64,000 bases of DNA from UTCFX2 sp002050125 (lineage in GTDB: Bacteria; Chloroflexota; Anaerolineae; Anaerolineales; UBA4823): assembly GCA_027494035.1 (NCBI GenBank), contig JAOSJQ010000001.1:496001-560000 (forward strand). The letters run 5' to 3'. This document shows, one piece after another, positions 1 through 9,118 of the stretch (its first letter is position 1; every line of letters starts with the position of its first letter). The position numbers and the translations under genes were made by a program. The notes under the pieces were generated by a model. It made no database searches, was not told the origin of the DNA, and was given only the letters and a program-made list of their open reading frames with translations.

Positions 1-1
1 C

Positions 2-253
2 ACCATCACCAACCACGGCGTGAGCGGTTCGCTTTTTGCCACCCCGATCATCAACCAGCCGCAATGCGCGATTCTGGGGGTCGGAGCGATCCAGAAACGC
101 CCGGTCGTGATCAGCGACCAGAACCTTGGAGATGTGATCGCCATCCGCACCATGGCTTACCTCGGCTTGACCTTCGATCACCGCGTCCTGGACGGGGCGA
201 TCGCGGACTATTTCCTCGCAAAACTGATCGACACGCTGCAAACCTGGAGTTGA
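2..253 (+). CDS. 2-oxoacid dehydrogenase E2 acyltransferase, C-terminal end (partial)
   Basis: This is the last 83 codons of a dihydrolipoamide acyltransferase (E2) catalytic domain; the gene starts before the window. The product ends with the family's typical C-terminal signatures: an N-H-G-V-S-G-S-L stretch, 'TPIINQPQCAILGVG', and the catalytic 'FDHRVLDGA' motif (H-x3-D-G) in which the histidine acts in acyl transfer from lipoamide to CoA. The E3 gene lpd follows on the same strand, which fits a pyruvate or branched-chain 2-oxoacid dehydrogenase locus. The lipoyl domain and substrate-specifying parts lie outside the window, so the substrate cannot be named. Confidence 0.9.
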   Translation, partial: TITNHGVSGSLFATPIINQPQCAILGVGAIQKRPVVISDQNLGDVIAIRTMAYLGLTFDHRVLDGAIADYFLAKLIDTLQTWS

Positions 254-368
254 ACCAGGACCAGATTTACCCCAGCCGCGGCTGGTTTACACAACGCTTC
301 TCGAAAAAAGAGGTCCTGCGCAGCACTTAATCGCAGGATCTCTCCACTTTACAGTACTGTAGGCTCAC

Positions 369-397
369 TTGACCCCTTAGTTTGCAAGAATTATAAT
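369..397 (+). promoter_or_regulatory. sigma-70-type promoter of lpd
   Basis: TTGACC (369-374) and a perfect TATAAT (392-397) are separated by exactly 17 bp. Transcription would start near 404, leaving a leader of about 75 nt before lpd. The E3 gene therefore can be transcribed apart from the upstream E2 gene. Confidence 0.75.
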
Positions 398-433
398 GAG
401 AACAAAGTGCGCTCAATGGGTGACATAATTGTT

Positions 434-454
434 GCGGCAGGTGTCCCCTGCCGC
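434..454 (+). promoter_or_regulatory. hairpin in the lpd leader
   Basis: Perfect 7-bp inverted repeat GCGGCAG / CTGCCGC with a 7-nt loop, between the promoter and the lpd ribosome site (AGGAG at 471-475). No T-run follows, so it is not a terminator. It may stabilise the mRNA or bind a protein; role unknown. Confidence 0.5.
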
Positions 455-480
455 ATACTATAACTTAATCAGGAGACATC

Positions 481-1878
481 ATGGATCAATACGATGTGGC
501 TGTGATTGGCGCCGGTCCGGGGGGTTATGTATGTGCGATCCGCTGCGCTCAGCTTGGCATGAAAACTGCAATCATTGATAAACAATGGCTTGGAGGCGTT
601 TGTTTGAACGTCGGCTGCATTCCATCCAAATCCTTGCTTAAGAACGCCGAAGTTGCCCACACGCTGCGCGAACGCGGGCGGGAACTGGGTTTTTCCTTCG
701 AGAACCTGAAGCTGGATTACAGCGTGGCAGTTAAACGCAGCCGTCAGGTTTCCGACCGCCTGGTGAAAGGCGTTGGCTTCTTGATGAAGAAGAACGGCAT
801 TGACGTGCATCTGGGCGCGGCAAAACTCACCGGACGCGATCGACTGACCTTCACCGACGCCGAAGGAAAGTCAACCGAGATACAGGCAAAGAACATCGTC
901 GTTGCAACCGGCGCCAGCGTTGCTGTTCCGCCGGGCTGGCAGATCGACGGCGAGAAAATCGTGACCTATCAGGAAGCCATCCTGCAAGAAAAGCTGCCCA
1001 AATCCGCCATCGTGATCGGCGCCGGGGCAATCGGGGTGGAGTTTACCACGGTCTGGCACTCTTACGGCGTGGAAGTCACGCTCGTTGAAATGCTGCCGCG
1101 TCTGGTCCCGCTCGAAGATGAAGAAGTCGGCGAAGAACTGGCAAAGAATTTCAAACGGCGCAAGATCAACTGCCTCACCGGGCACCGGGTAGAGGAAATC
1201 CAGGCGACCGAAACGGGCGTCAAAGTCAAAGTCTCGAACGGCGCAGAACAAAAAACGCTCGAGGCTGAGCAGGCGTTGGTTGCGATCGGCTTTCGCCCGA
1301 ACGGAAAGGGGCTGGGTCTGGAAGAGCAGGGCGTAAAGCTCAGCGAGCGCGGCGCGGTCGAGATCGACGAGCGCATGGCGACCAACGTCCCCGGCATTTG
1401 GGCGATCGGAGATGTGACCGCCAAGCTGATGCTGGCGCATGTCGCCTCCTCTCAGGGCATCGTGTGCGCCGAGAACATTGCCGGCGCCGAGACGGTTGCG
1501 CTCAATTATGAGATGATGCCGCGCGCCACGTACTGCCAGCCGCAGGTGGCTGCGTTTGGGCTTTCGGAAGCCCAGGCGCGCGAACGCGGTTACAACGTCA
1601 AGGTTGGGCGCTTCCCCTTCCAGGCGAACGGCAAGGCGCTCGGTCTGGGCGAGGCGGTGGGTTGGGTGAAGATCGTCACCGACGCAGAGTATGGCGAGAT
1701 CTTAGGCGCGCACCTGATCGGTCCCGAAGTGACCGAGCTGTTACCCGAACTGACCTTGGCGCAAATGATGGAGATCACCGCGCACGAGATCGGGCGGAAC
1801 GTTCATGCGCACCCCACCCTGAGCGAAACGCTGATGGAAGCCGCAGAAGACGCACTAGGACGGGCAATAAACTTCTAA
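481..1878 (+). CDS. lpdA: dihydrolipoamide dehydrogenase (E3)
   Basis: FAD flavoprotein that reoxidises dihydrolipoamide of the E2 (and glycine-cleavage H) protein with NAD+. The 465-residue length is normal. The N-terminal Rossmann motif GAGPGG (residues 10-15) binds FAD. The redox disulfide is C41 and C46 in 'CLNVGCIPSK'. A second dinucleotide fold 'VIGAGAIGVEF' near residue 180 binds NAD. The C-terminal 'HAHPTLSE' supplies the catalytic His-Glu pair (H444/E449). ATG 481 has AGGAG 5 nt upstream and its own promoter. It follows the E2 gene, as usual for 2-oxoacid dehydrogenase loci. Confidence 0.96.
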   Translation: MDQYDVAVIGAGPGGYVCAIRCAQLGMKTAIIDKQWLGGVCLNVGCIPSKSLLKNAEVAHTLRERGRELGFSFENLKLDYSVAVKRSRQVSDRLVKGVGFLMKKNGIDVHLGAAKLTGRDRLTFTDAEGKSTEIQAKNIVVATGASVAVPPGWQIDGEKIVTYQEAILQEKLPKSAIVIGAGAIGVEFTTVWHSYGVEVTLVEMLPRLVPLEDEEVGEELAKNFKRRKINCLTGHRVEEIQATETGVKVKVSNGAEQKTLEAEQALVAIGFRPNGKGLGLEEQGVKLSERGAVEIDERMATNVPGIWAIGDVTAKLMLAHVASSQGIVCAENIAGAETVALNYEMMPRATYCQPQVAAFGLSEAQARERGYNVKVGRFPFQANGKALGLGEAVGWVKIVTDAEYGEILGAHLIGPEVTELLPELTLAQMMEITAHEIGRNVHAHPTLSETLMEAAEDALGRAINF

Positions 1879-1882
1879 TCCC

Positions 1883-3604
1883 ATGGCGAACCGCAAGCTG
1901 GACAGACGTCTATCACAGGCTCGCAAAGCTTACCGAAAGCGCGATAAGCGCGCCGGGGCGCGCTTCGTCGATGAAGTGCTTCAGCAAGATTTCAATTATC
2001 CACCCGCCTGGGAACTGCTTTACGAGTTGTACGGCGTGGGCGTGCCCTATGAGGAGTTCAGGCGCGTTTTCACGGCGCGCTTCTTCCCAGAAAAGCTCGA
2101 TCAATTGACCCCCCTGGCGCCGCCCCCCCGCCCCTCCGCGGCCGGCGGCGCTGCGGTGGAAAAGAAGCCGTCATTTTTCAGCCGCCTGTTCGGCAGCCTG
2201 TTCCGCCACAAAGCCAAACCTGAAGAGGAGCCCATTCCGCTTCCCAGCGGCGCTCCAGCGCCCCTCAGTCAGCCGGCAGCCAGCGCTCCGGCGGCGGCAA
2301 CCGCGGCGCCCCCATCGGCTCAATTGGATCATCGTTACGCTACTGCATCTGCCATCGGGGTGGTCGCGCCGATCCCGCCGGTGCCCGCGCGCGCGCCCGG
2401 CGAGGTGATCCGGGTCATCCTGGTGGATGACATCACCCAAACCCGCGAGACAATCGTCCGCTCGCTGCGCTTTCAAGACGACATCGATGTCGTTGCCACT
2501 GCTTCGAACGGGCTGCAAGCCATCCAACTCGTGCGCCAGCTCAAACCGGATGTGGTAGTGATGGATGTCAACATGCCCGACATGGACGGCATCACCGCCA
2601 CGGCAAATATCAAGCGCGATGTGCCAAACACAGAAATCGTCATTCTAACCGTTCAGGATGACCTGGATTATATGCGCCGCGCGATGCTGGCTGGGGCGCG
2701 TGATTTCCTGACAAAACCGCCGATGATTGACGAACTCGTCCTGGCAGTTGAGCGCGCCGGGGCGCAGGCGTTCCAGAACCGCAAGAATCGCCCCGCAATG
2801 GCTGCGGCGCTCCCCGCCCAAGCCAGGCGGACGCGGGGAAGGATCATCACCGTCTACAGCCCGCGCGGCGGTTCGGGCTGCACGATGCTGGCGGTCAACC
2901 TGGCGCTGGGGCTGCACAGCGAGGAGCACCCCGCGGCGATCATCGACGGCGATCTGCAGTTTGGCGATGTTCCGGTGCTTTTCAACACCCAGAGCCCTCT
3001 GGGCATCGCCGATCTGGCGCCGCGGGTGGACGAGTTGGATCCCGAACTCGTGAACGATGTTTTGGTCAAGCATCCGTCCGGCGTGAAGATCCTGCATCCG
3101 ACGCGCCCCGAACGCGCCGAGTTGATCACCGGACCGCAGTTCGCCCAGCTTGCAACCTACTTCAGCGAGCTTTTCCCCTATGTCGTGCTGGATACCTCGC
3201 ACCGGCTCAATGATATTACCCTCGCCGCCCTGGATGTGAGCGATCTGACCGTCCTGGTCTCAACATTGGATATCCCCTCGATCTCCCGGGTGCGCAAGTT
3301 TATCGAGCTTGCGCCGCTCCTCAACCTCAGCCCAAAGAAGATCGCGCTGGTTGTCAATATGTTCGACCCGCGGGTGGGCATCAGCCCGGAGAAATTGCCT
3401 CAGGCGTTTGGGCACGAACCCGCGGCGCTGATCCCGCTTGCCTATTCGCTAGTTCTCGGTTCGGTCAACAACGGCATCCCGCTGCTGGCTAAACGCGAAA
3501 TGATCCAGCAGCCGGCTGGCGAAGCGGTCGTCCGGCTGGTCAAGCACCTGCGCCAGCGCCTGCGCGAGGCGGAGCAAGCTGAGAAGCTGGCTCTGGCTGT
3601 CTGA
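1883..3604 (+). CDS. receiver-domain / CpaE-TadZ-like ATPase
   Basis: 573 residues starting 4 bp after lpd, so probably co-transcribed. Order: a short basic/TPR-like N-terminus (1-75), an Ala/Pro-rich linker (75-170), a CheY-type receiver domain (about 172-290) with phospho-acceptor D228 in 'VVVMDVNMPD', and a MinD/ParA-type ATPase domain (about 315-565). The P-loop at 327-334 reads P-R-G-G-S-G-C-T: both lysines of the deviant Walker A KGGxGK[ST] are replaced (R328, C333). CpaE/TadZ proteins place type IV / tight-adherence pilus machinery at the pole and often have altered P-loops. No pilus genes are in view, so that role is inferred from family only. Confidence 0.8.
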   Translation: MANRKLDRRLSQARKAYRKRDKRAGARFVDEVLQQDFNYPPAWELLYELYGVGVPYEEFRRVFTARFFPEKLDQLTPLAPPPRPSAAGGAAVEKKPSFFSRLFGSLFRHKAKPEEEPIPLPSGAPAPLSQPAASAPAAATAAPPSAQLDHRYATASAIGVVAPIPPVPARAPGEVIRVILVDDITQTRETIVRSLRFQDDIDVVATASNGLQAIQLVRQLKPDVVVMDVNMPDMDGITATANIKRDVPNTEIVILTVQDDLDYMRRAMLAGARDFLTKPPMIDELVLAVERAGAQAFQNRKNRPAMAAALPAQARRTRGRIITVYSPRGGSGCTMLAVNLALGLHSEEHPAAIIDGDLQFGDVPVLFNTQSPLGIADLAPRVDELDPELVNDVLVKHPSGVKILHPTRPERAELITGPQFAQLATYFSELFPYVVLDTSHRLNDITLAALDVSDLTVLVSTLDIPSISRVRKFIELAPLLNLSPKKIALVVNMFDPRVGISPEKLPQAFGHEPAALIPLAYSLVLGSVNNGIPLLAKREMIQQPAGEAVVRLVKHLRQRLREAEQAEKLALAV

Positions 3605-3614
3605 ACCTGCGGTC

Positions 3615-4793
3615 TTATTCGGGGGGATTGAGGGCTGTCTCCAAGAGCGTTCGATAAAAAACTTCGGCTTCTTGCATCACCGTCTTGTGCTCCGCGCGCC
3701 GGAGGATCAATTCGGCGTTGATCCGGCGGGCGCGTTCCACCAGTTCATCATCTACAATCGCCCGCAGCATCGCCTGCGCCAGCGCCTGAGGGTCGTTCGG
3801 GTCCACCAGCAGCCCGTTCTCTTCCGGCGTGATCCATTCACGGATCGATTCCAGATCGCCCGCCACCGGCAGGCATCCGCAGGCAAGCGCTTCCAGCAGC
3901 GTGTTTGGCGTGCCGTCGTGGTTGCTGGGCGAGACCACAATCCGCGCCTGGCGGAACAACTGCGCCATCTGGGAGCGTTGCTGGCGGGGCAGTAATTCCA
4001 CGCTGGAGGCGACCCCCAACTCGGCTGCCCATTGGCGCGCCTGGGGCTGCTCCAGCATCGCCGGGCAGAGGAAGCGCGCCGCTGGCTGCGCCGCCAGCAC
4101 CTTCGGGATCGCGCGGAAAAACGCGGCGTTGTTCACATACGCTCGAAAACCGCGCGGGTTGATAATCACCGGCGCGCGCACCGCGCTGGGGTTCGGGTAG
4201 AAAACCTCGCTCTGCACGCCGCCCGCGCCCGGTAGGACAATCGCCGGCTTTTGGGCGGCGAAGCCCCACCCCCGCGCCAGCCGCACGTCGCGCTGACAGT
4301 CTGCATGCAGCGCATCGGCGCGCTGCAACGCGCGGCGGGTGTTATACCTCATCAAAGGCGTGGAAGGAGCGTGGAGCGTGAAATCGTTTCCCCAGACCGA
4401 AATCAGGAGCGGGGGTTGCAGCCCCCGCAGCGCCGCTGCCGCTAACATCCCCTCGTACGGAATGCGCAGCGCGTGCACCAGGTCGGGCTGGATCTGCGCG
4501 ACGATCTGTTTTAGCCGCCGAGCCGCCGAGCCCAGGGTGAACGGTCCCAGCCATTGACGCACCTGGGTGCGCAGCCGCACGGTCGTTCCGAGCGCAGCCG
4601 GCTGGCTCCCTGCGCCGTCTGCGCGCTTGAGCGCGCTGAACGCGACCGGGACGAAATGATACGACGCAAATCCTGGTTCGGGAGCGCACGCAAAGGTGGA
4701 GACGAGATGGACCTCATCGCCCGTTTTAAGAAAATGCTGGATCCAGTTCAAGGCGATCGGCGATCGTCCGTCGGCAACGAACAGCAAACGCAT
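3615..4793 (-). CDS. GT4-family glycosyltransferase
   Basis: GT-B fold retaining glycosyltransferase of 392 residues. The N-terminal half opens with 'MRLLFVADGRSPIALNWI', typical of an acceptor-binding Rossmann fold. The C-terminal half carries the nucleotide-sugar site 'PSNHDGTPNTLLEALACG', the GT4 E-x7-E-like region. It is convergent with the CpaE-like gene (10 bp apart) and stands at the 3' end of a minus-strand glycan block that includes two more glycosyltransferases. It probably adds one sugar to a surface polysaccharide or glycolipid; donor and acceptor are unknown. Confidence 0.85.
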   Translation of the reverse strand: MRLLFVADGRSPIALNWIQHFLKTGDEVHLVSTFACAPEPGFASYHFVPVAFSALKRADGAGSQPAALGTTVRLRTQVRQWLGPFTLGSAARRLKQIVAQIQPDLVHALRIPYEGMLAAAALRGLQPPLLISVWGNDFTLHAPSTPLMRYNTRRALQRADALHADCQRDVRLARGWGFAAQKPAIVLPGAGGVQSEVFYPNPSAVRAPVIINPRGFRAYVNNAAFFRAIPKVLAAQPAARFLCPAMLEQPQARQWAAELGVASSVELLPRQQRSQMAQLFRQARIVVSPSNHDGTPNTLLEALACGCLPVAGDLESIREWITPEENGLLVDPNDPQALAQAMLRAIVDDELVERARRINAELILRRAEHKTVMQEAEVFYRTLLETALNPPE

Positions 4794-4935
4794 AGTCCAA
4801 TTCTACACGAAATCGAACGCTGCGGGATATTCCCCCATTCTAAGTCAACCAAGGCTGACGAGTAGAAAACCGGTCAGCCCTGCTTCAAGGCGGTCCTCCG
4901 CTGCGCCGGACGATTTGCCCGGCTTTATTAGACGA

Positions 4936-5955
4936 TCATCGCGCGATTAGCGGCAGATAGATCGGATAACTCTCGATCGGGGTGGCAACCCCAGTCCCCT
5001 GGATGGCAAACGTGAACGGGTTCTCGTCGCTGTCGTTGTTGGCGATGCTGACGACCGCGCTGCGCAAACCCACGGCTGACGGTGAGAAGCGGACGTTGAA
5101 GGTGGTCGAACCGCCCGCTTCGACCGGGCTGGTTGGCTGGACCGTGACCGTGAAATCCGCCGCCTGCGCCCCACTGATGCTCACCTTCGGCAAACCGTCC
5201 AGGGTCAGGCTACCCGAACCCCAATTCTCGATCGTAAAGGTGCGCACAACCGTTCCCCCCGGAACAACTGCGTTGCCAAAATCGGTGTGATCGGTTAACG
5301 CAGGCGTGGAATCGCCGTTGACAATCGAAAGATGGTTGCCTTTCACGACGATCTCAGGTTCCCCAGGCAAACTCACATTCAGGGTCAGGCTCGAAGGGTC
5401 GCCCGCGCGGATATACTCCCACGACGCCACCTCGATCTGATAGGTCGTCCCGGCAGTCAGGTTGACGGTCACCAGCGATTGAAGGGTGCCGCCAAAATCG
5501 TCGTTGCAGGTCACGCTCGTCAGGCTGCCGCGCGTCCCCGTCCAGATTGCCAGCACTGTGTCGTAATCACTGTTGAGGGTGCTGATCGTCAGCGTCTGGT
5601 TTTCGGAGGGGGTATAACGGTACCACGCTGTTGCGTACCCGGTGTCGTTATCGTTGCAGGAAATCTTAGGATCATCCCCTACAACGGTGTAAGCCGCCAC
5701 GCTTTGCGTATTCGAATAGGGCTGAGCGTTGATGATAATTGGAAAGTTAAAATTATCGTTGTTGTTCGGCTCAGCTGCGGGTCCCGCGACGATTTCACCA
5801 TCGGCGTTGGGTGTTACTTTACCGTATACCGCCTGCGCCTGCCCGGGAAATGCCGCCCCCGCCCTGGCAAAAGACACGCCGAGTGAACCCCCGCCAGACT
5901 AAAGAAAATGGTTATAGCTGATGCTAAAGAAAAAAATGACCCAAGATCGCTTCAT
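4936..5955 (-). pseudogene. secreted adhesin-like protein with choice-of-anchor D domain, frameshifted in the signal peptide
   Basis: The readable frame (4936-5877) has a pre-peptidase-like beta-sandwich (about residues 45-165: acidic N-D-N-D and 'DYDTVLAIWTG') and an ASH/choice-of-anchor D domain (about 185-300: 'DFGNAVVPGGTVVRTFTI', 'NNDSDENPFTFAIQGTG'). It ends in 'IYLPLIAR'. The natural start is probably ATG 5955, preceded by AGGAGG (5965-5970), but that frame hits TAG at 5899-5901. Changing the T7 run (plus strand 5930-5936) by one base and the C5 run (5888-5892) by one base restores a clean signal peptide running into the body. Either a true double frameshift or sequencing indels. It sits inside the glycan operon. 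Confidence 0.75.
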
Positions 5956-6025
5956 CGCAGGCGCCCTCCTACTCTCACATTTTACATCAATTTAGGGGTA
6001 AATGGACGAAAATCGAGAACGCCTC

Positions 6026-7165
6026 TCACCCACCCGGCAAGGATGAGCCGGTTATGTGGTTCAACGCCCGCACAAACGCCCCCACCATCGCCTCCAGGTT
6101 GACCTCCTGTGCGACGATCCGGTACGACTCTGCCCCCATGCGGCGCAGCTGCCCCGGGTCCGCCAGCGCTTCTCGCAGAGCAGTCTGCAGCGCCGCCGGA
6201 TCATCCGCCGGGATGCGCCAGCCGTTTTCAGGTCGAACCAGATCCTCCTGCGTGCCATCGCCCTGGGCGACGATGACAGGCAGCCCAAACGCCATCGCTT
6301 GCTGCACCGCCAGCCCGCCCGTGCCTGGCAGCACAAACAGGTCGGCGTCCCTGAAATAACACTCTAATTCTTCACCGTATTTAGCGCCGGGGAACTCAGC
6401 CTCAGGGTAGACCCTGCCGGCGAGCGCCTGCAGTTCGGCTTGGGCGGGTCCCTCGCCGACAATTTGCAGGCGCGGTTGCTGCGCCCGCGGCAGGCTGGCG
6501 CACGCCTGCAGCAGCAGATCGAGCCGCTTGCGCCGCTGCAGCCGTCCCACGAATAAAACGACCGGACGCTCCCCAAACGTTTCCGGGCGAACGGGATTAG
6601 GATGCGCCGGTTTCGCCGCCGCCGCATTGGGGGCGACGAAGACCCGCTCCTTGTCAAAACCCAGCGCCTGGTATTCCAGCGCCCCGCGTTGAGAGTAGGC
6701 GATCATCCCGTCCAGCATGCTCAAGAAGCGCCGGCGTGTGCCGCTGCGCAGCCCGCCGAGCAGACCATTCAGCCGGGGCGCTCCCAACCCCCACCCCAGG
6801 ACCGGTTTCTTGTGCGCATGCATCCAGCTCACCGCGCGGCGCGTGTTGGGGTAGCGCGGGTTGGCTTCCACAATCAAGGCGTCCGGCTGCCAGCGTTCAA
6901 GCCAGACCACAATGCCCTCCTGCCAGCACTGATAAAACGGCGAGCCCGGGTTGAAATAATGCCGGTTGCGCGCTGGGAAGAGGCGCGCATGGTCGAGCGT
7001 TTCAACCGGGGCGATCTGCTCGTCCGGCAGAGGCTGCCCGGCAAATACGCTCAAGCCGCCCGCGCAAGCCTGAGCCAGCGCCTCGAAGAACGGGGCGCGG
7101 TAGCGCGGCAGCACGCGCTGCTGAATTGCCAACCGCCCTGGGAAGACTATCCTTTCTTCATTCAC
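6026..7165 (-). CDS. GT4-family glycosyltransferase
   Basis: 379-residue GT-B glycosyltransferase. The N-terminal domain contains 'VLPRYRAPFFEALAQ', as in capsule and lipopolysaccharide transferases. The donor site in the C-terminal half includes 'VVLFVGRLQRRKRLDLLL' and 'DADLFVLPGTGGLAVQQA', followed by 'GLPVIVAQGDGTQEDLV'. It overlaps the upstream FkbM methyltransferase gene by 4 bp, so translation is coupled and the two probably act on the same glycan. Specific sugar unknown. Confidence 0.85.
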   Translation of the reverse strand: MNEERIVFPGRLAIQQRVLPRYRAPFFEALAQACAGGLSVFAGQPLPDEQIAPVETLDHARLFPARNRHYFNPGSPFYQCWQEGIVVWLERWQPDALIVEANPRYPNTRRAVSWMHAHKKPVLGWGLGAPRLNGLLGGLRSGTRRRFLSMLDGMIAYSQRGALEYQALGFDKERVFVAPNAAAAKPAHPNPVRPETFGERPVVLFVGRLQRRKRLDLLLQACASLPRAQQPRLQIVGEGPAQAELQALAGRVYPEAEFPGAKYGEELECYFRDADLFVLPGTGGLAVQQAMAFGLPVIVAQGDGTQEDLVRPENGWRIPADDPAALQTALREALADPGQLRRMGAESYRIVAQEVNLEAMVGAFVRALNHITGSSLPGG

Positions 7166-8031
7166 TTATCATTACCCAATGCAACCAGGTAGGCTTTCCA
7201 ATCCAGGTTGCTGAGATCCTCGATAGTGGGATATCCTTTTTCCATCCGGCGCAGGCGATAGCCGGCTGATCGGAAAACCTCCCAGGCTGTCCGGGCGGCT
7301 TCGGATCCGTGCAGCTCCATCAAGACCAGCGGGCGCGCTTCGGTCAAGAGACGCCGCATCCCCGGCAGCGCCAGCACCTCGCCGCCTTCAATGTCCAGCT
7401 TGACCGCCTGCGGCGGCGGATTGCCTGACTGATACACAAAGTCGTCCAGGCTCAGACCCTCCACCTCCACCGTTTCGGGATAGTCATATTCATCCCGTCC
7501 CGCCGAACCTTCAGCTTTTCCCATTCCGCCAGAAGGTCCGATCAGGAATTTCACCGGGCGGCTGGTTTCCACCACCGCCGCCGGCACAAGCGTGACCCGC
7601 TCATCAGGGTCGCCCAGGGCGAGGTTAGCGCGCAGGCGCTGCTGATTGGCTGGCAGCGCCTCGAACGCGTACACCTGACCGCCAGGACCCACCCGGCGCG
7701 CCAGCAGCAGGCTGATGTAGCCGATATTCGCCCCCACATCATAGACGACCATCCCGGGCTGGATAAAGCGTTCCAACGCCGCCTGCAAATCCGGTTCGTA
7801 CGTGCCGAGCCAGTAGTCCTTTTCGCTTTGCAGATCGAGCTGCAGCGGGCAGCCCTGCAAACCGCCAGCCGCCACGCGCACCACGCTCAGACCCGGCGGC
7901 GCGGCGCGGTTCAACGCCCCCCGCAGCAGCCGCGCCAGCCCCGGGACGCGGTAGAACTGGCGTCTGACCGGCATGGGCAGCCGGCTGGCAGTCCAGGCTG
8001 CCAGGTTGAGCAGTGACCGGTTTTCGCTCAT
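7162..8031 (-). CDS. FkbM-family SAM-dependent methyltransferase
   Basis: 289 residues. The SAM-binding motif I is 'VVYDVGANIGYISLLLARR', followed by 'VYAFEALPANQQRLRANL' (motif II acidic residue) and 'AVKLDIEGGEVLALPGM', the diagnostic FkbM motif. FkbM enzymes O-methylate sugars or polyketides. Placement between two glycosyltransferases, with 4-bp overlaps at both ends (8028-8031 and 7162-7165), points to methylation of a sugar hydroxyl in the same glycan. Confidence 0.88.
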   Translation of the reverse strand: MSENRSLLNLAAWTASRLPMPVRRQFYRVPGLARLLRGALNRAAPPGLSVVRVAAGGLQGCPLQLDLQSEKDYWLGTYEPDLQAALERFIQPGMVVYDVGANIGYISLLLARRVGPGGQVYAFEALPANQQRLRANLALGDPDERVTLVPAAVVETSRPVKFLIGPSGGMGKAEGSAGRDEYDYPETVEVEGLSLDDFVYQSGNPPPQAVKLDIEGGEVLALPGMRRLLTEARPLVLMELHGSEAARTAWEVFRSAGYRLRRMEKGYPTIEDLSNLDWKAYLVALGNDK

Positions 8032-9118
8032 GCTTCCAACAGCACTTCCAAATACGCCGCGACCATGCGTTCCAGCCCAAAGCGCTGTTCAGCCTGGCGG
8101 CGGGCGGCTGTCCGAAAGCGCGGCTGATCCATCAGGATTTCCAGCGCGGCTTCCGCCAGGCGCGCGGTGTCGGGGGTTTCCAGCCGCCACGGATCGCCGC
8201 CATACGGGACAATCCGCCCGGCGTCGCCGTACACCAGTTCTGGCAGCGCGCCCGTGTCGAACGCCGCCACCGGCAGTCCGCACGCCAGCGCTTCGATCAC
8301 GCTGTTCGGGCAGGCTGGGTTGATATCCGCCGAGTAAAGCAGGTGCGCCGACCGGTCAATTGCTGGAATCTGCTCCGGCGGCGCCAAACCCGCCCAATTC
8401 ACCTCAAAGTTCGCCGCCTCGCCCGCTGCACCAATCTCCTGTTCCAAACCGCGGCGCAGCGCCTCCGCGACGCGCCCCACGATCTGTAGTTCGAGCCTGC
8501 CTGGGTACTCCTGCACCGGCTGGGCGCGCAGCTGCTGCGCCAGGCGCCCCATAAACCGCAGCGCAACCTGCAAGCCGAGTTCATATCCACCCATCAGGCT
8601 GCCCTCAACCATCAACACCCGCCAGCAGTCTTCGGGGGGTTCCTCCGTTCCGTGCGGCGAGTAGCGCGCCAGATCCACGCCGTTATGGATGACCCAATGC
8701 GCGGCGCGCGTTGCGCCTTTTTGACGCTTCCACCAGTCTCTGGCGAACTCGCTTTGATAGACGATCCGGTCTGCCAGCCGGCGGCGGATGAACGCCAGCA
8801 AATAATTGCCATATTCAGCCCGCAGATAGTGCCGCAGCCCAGCCCCCATCAATCCGCGCCGCCGGTGGAGCCAGTTCATACCGTCCAGGCGCTGCACGAT
8901 GGGGATTCCCGCCCGTTTGGCGCGCCACAAGCCAGCCAGCGCGCGCGTCCCCCCACCACCAGCACCGCCTGGATTGGCGCGGCATCCAACCGATGGGTCA
9001 CCTCGATCCCCTCGCGGCTCAACCCGTCTTTGAGCTTTTGGGTGAACGTGACCATTCCCCCCACCCCGCGCGCCTGCGGGACGATGCAAATGCGCCGTTC
9101 GGAGCGGTTAGTATTCAC
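8028..9118 (-). pseudogene. GT4 glycosyltransferase with one-base frameshift
   Basis: The family's N-terminus ('RICIVPQARGVGGMVTFTQK') is in one frame and the rest ('TRALAGLWRAKRAGIPIV' onward, through 'NSVIEALACGLPVAAFDTG') is in another. The switch falls on a C6 run (plus strand 8949-8954). One extra G on the coding strand gives an unbroken product of about 363 residues. The start is best placed at GTG 9118, overlapping the acyltransferase gene by 11 bp. The donor-binding domain looks intact. Probably a functional third glycosyltransferase carrying a sequencing error, or a recent phase-variable-type frameshift. Confidence 0.8.

Noticed and set aside
3672..4865. Long open frames on the plus strand opposite the first glycosyltransferase
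   Set aside because: They are rich in Arg, Pro and Ala with no domain, lie wholly opposite a conserved gene, and reflect high-GC codon bias.
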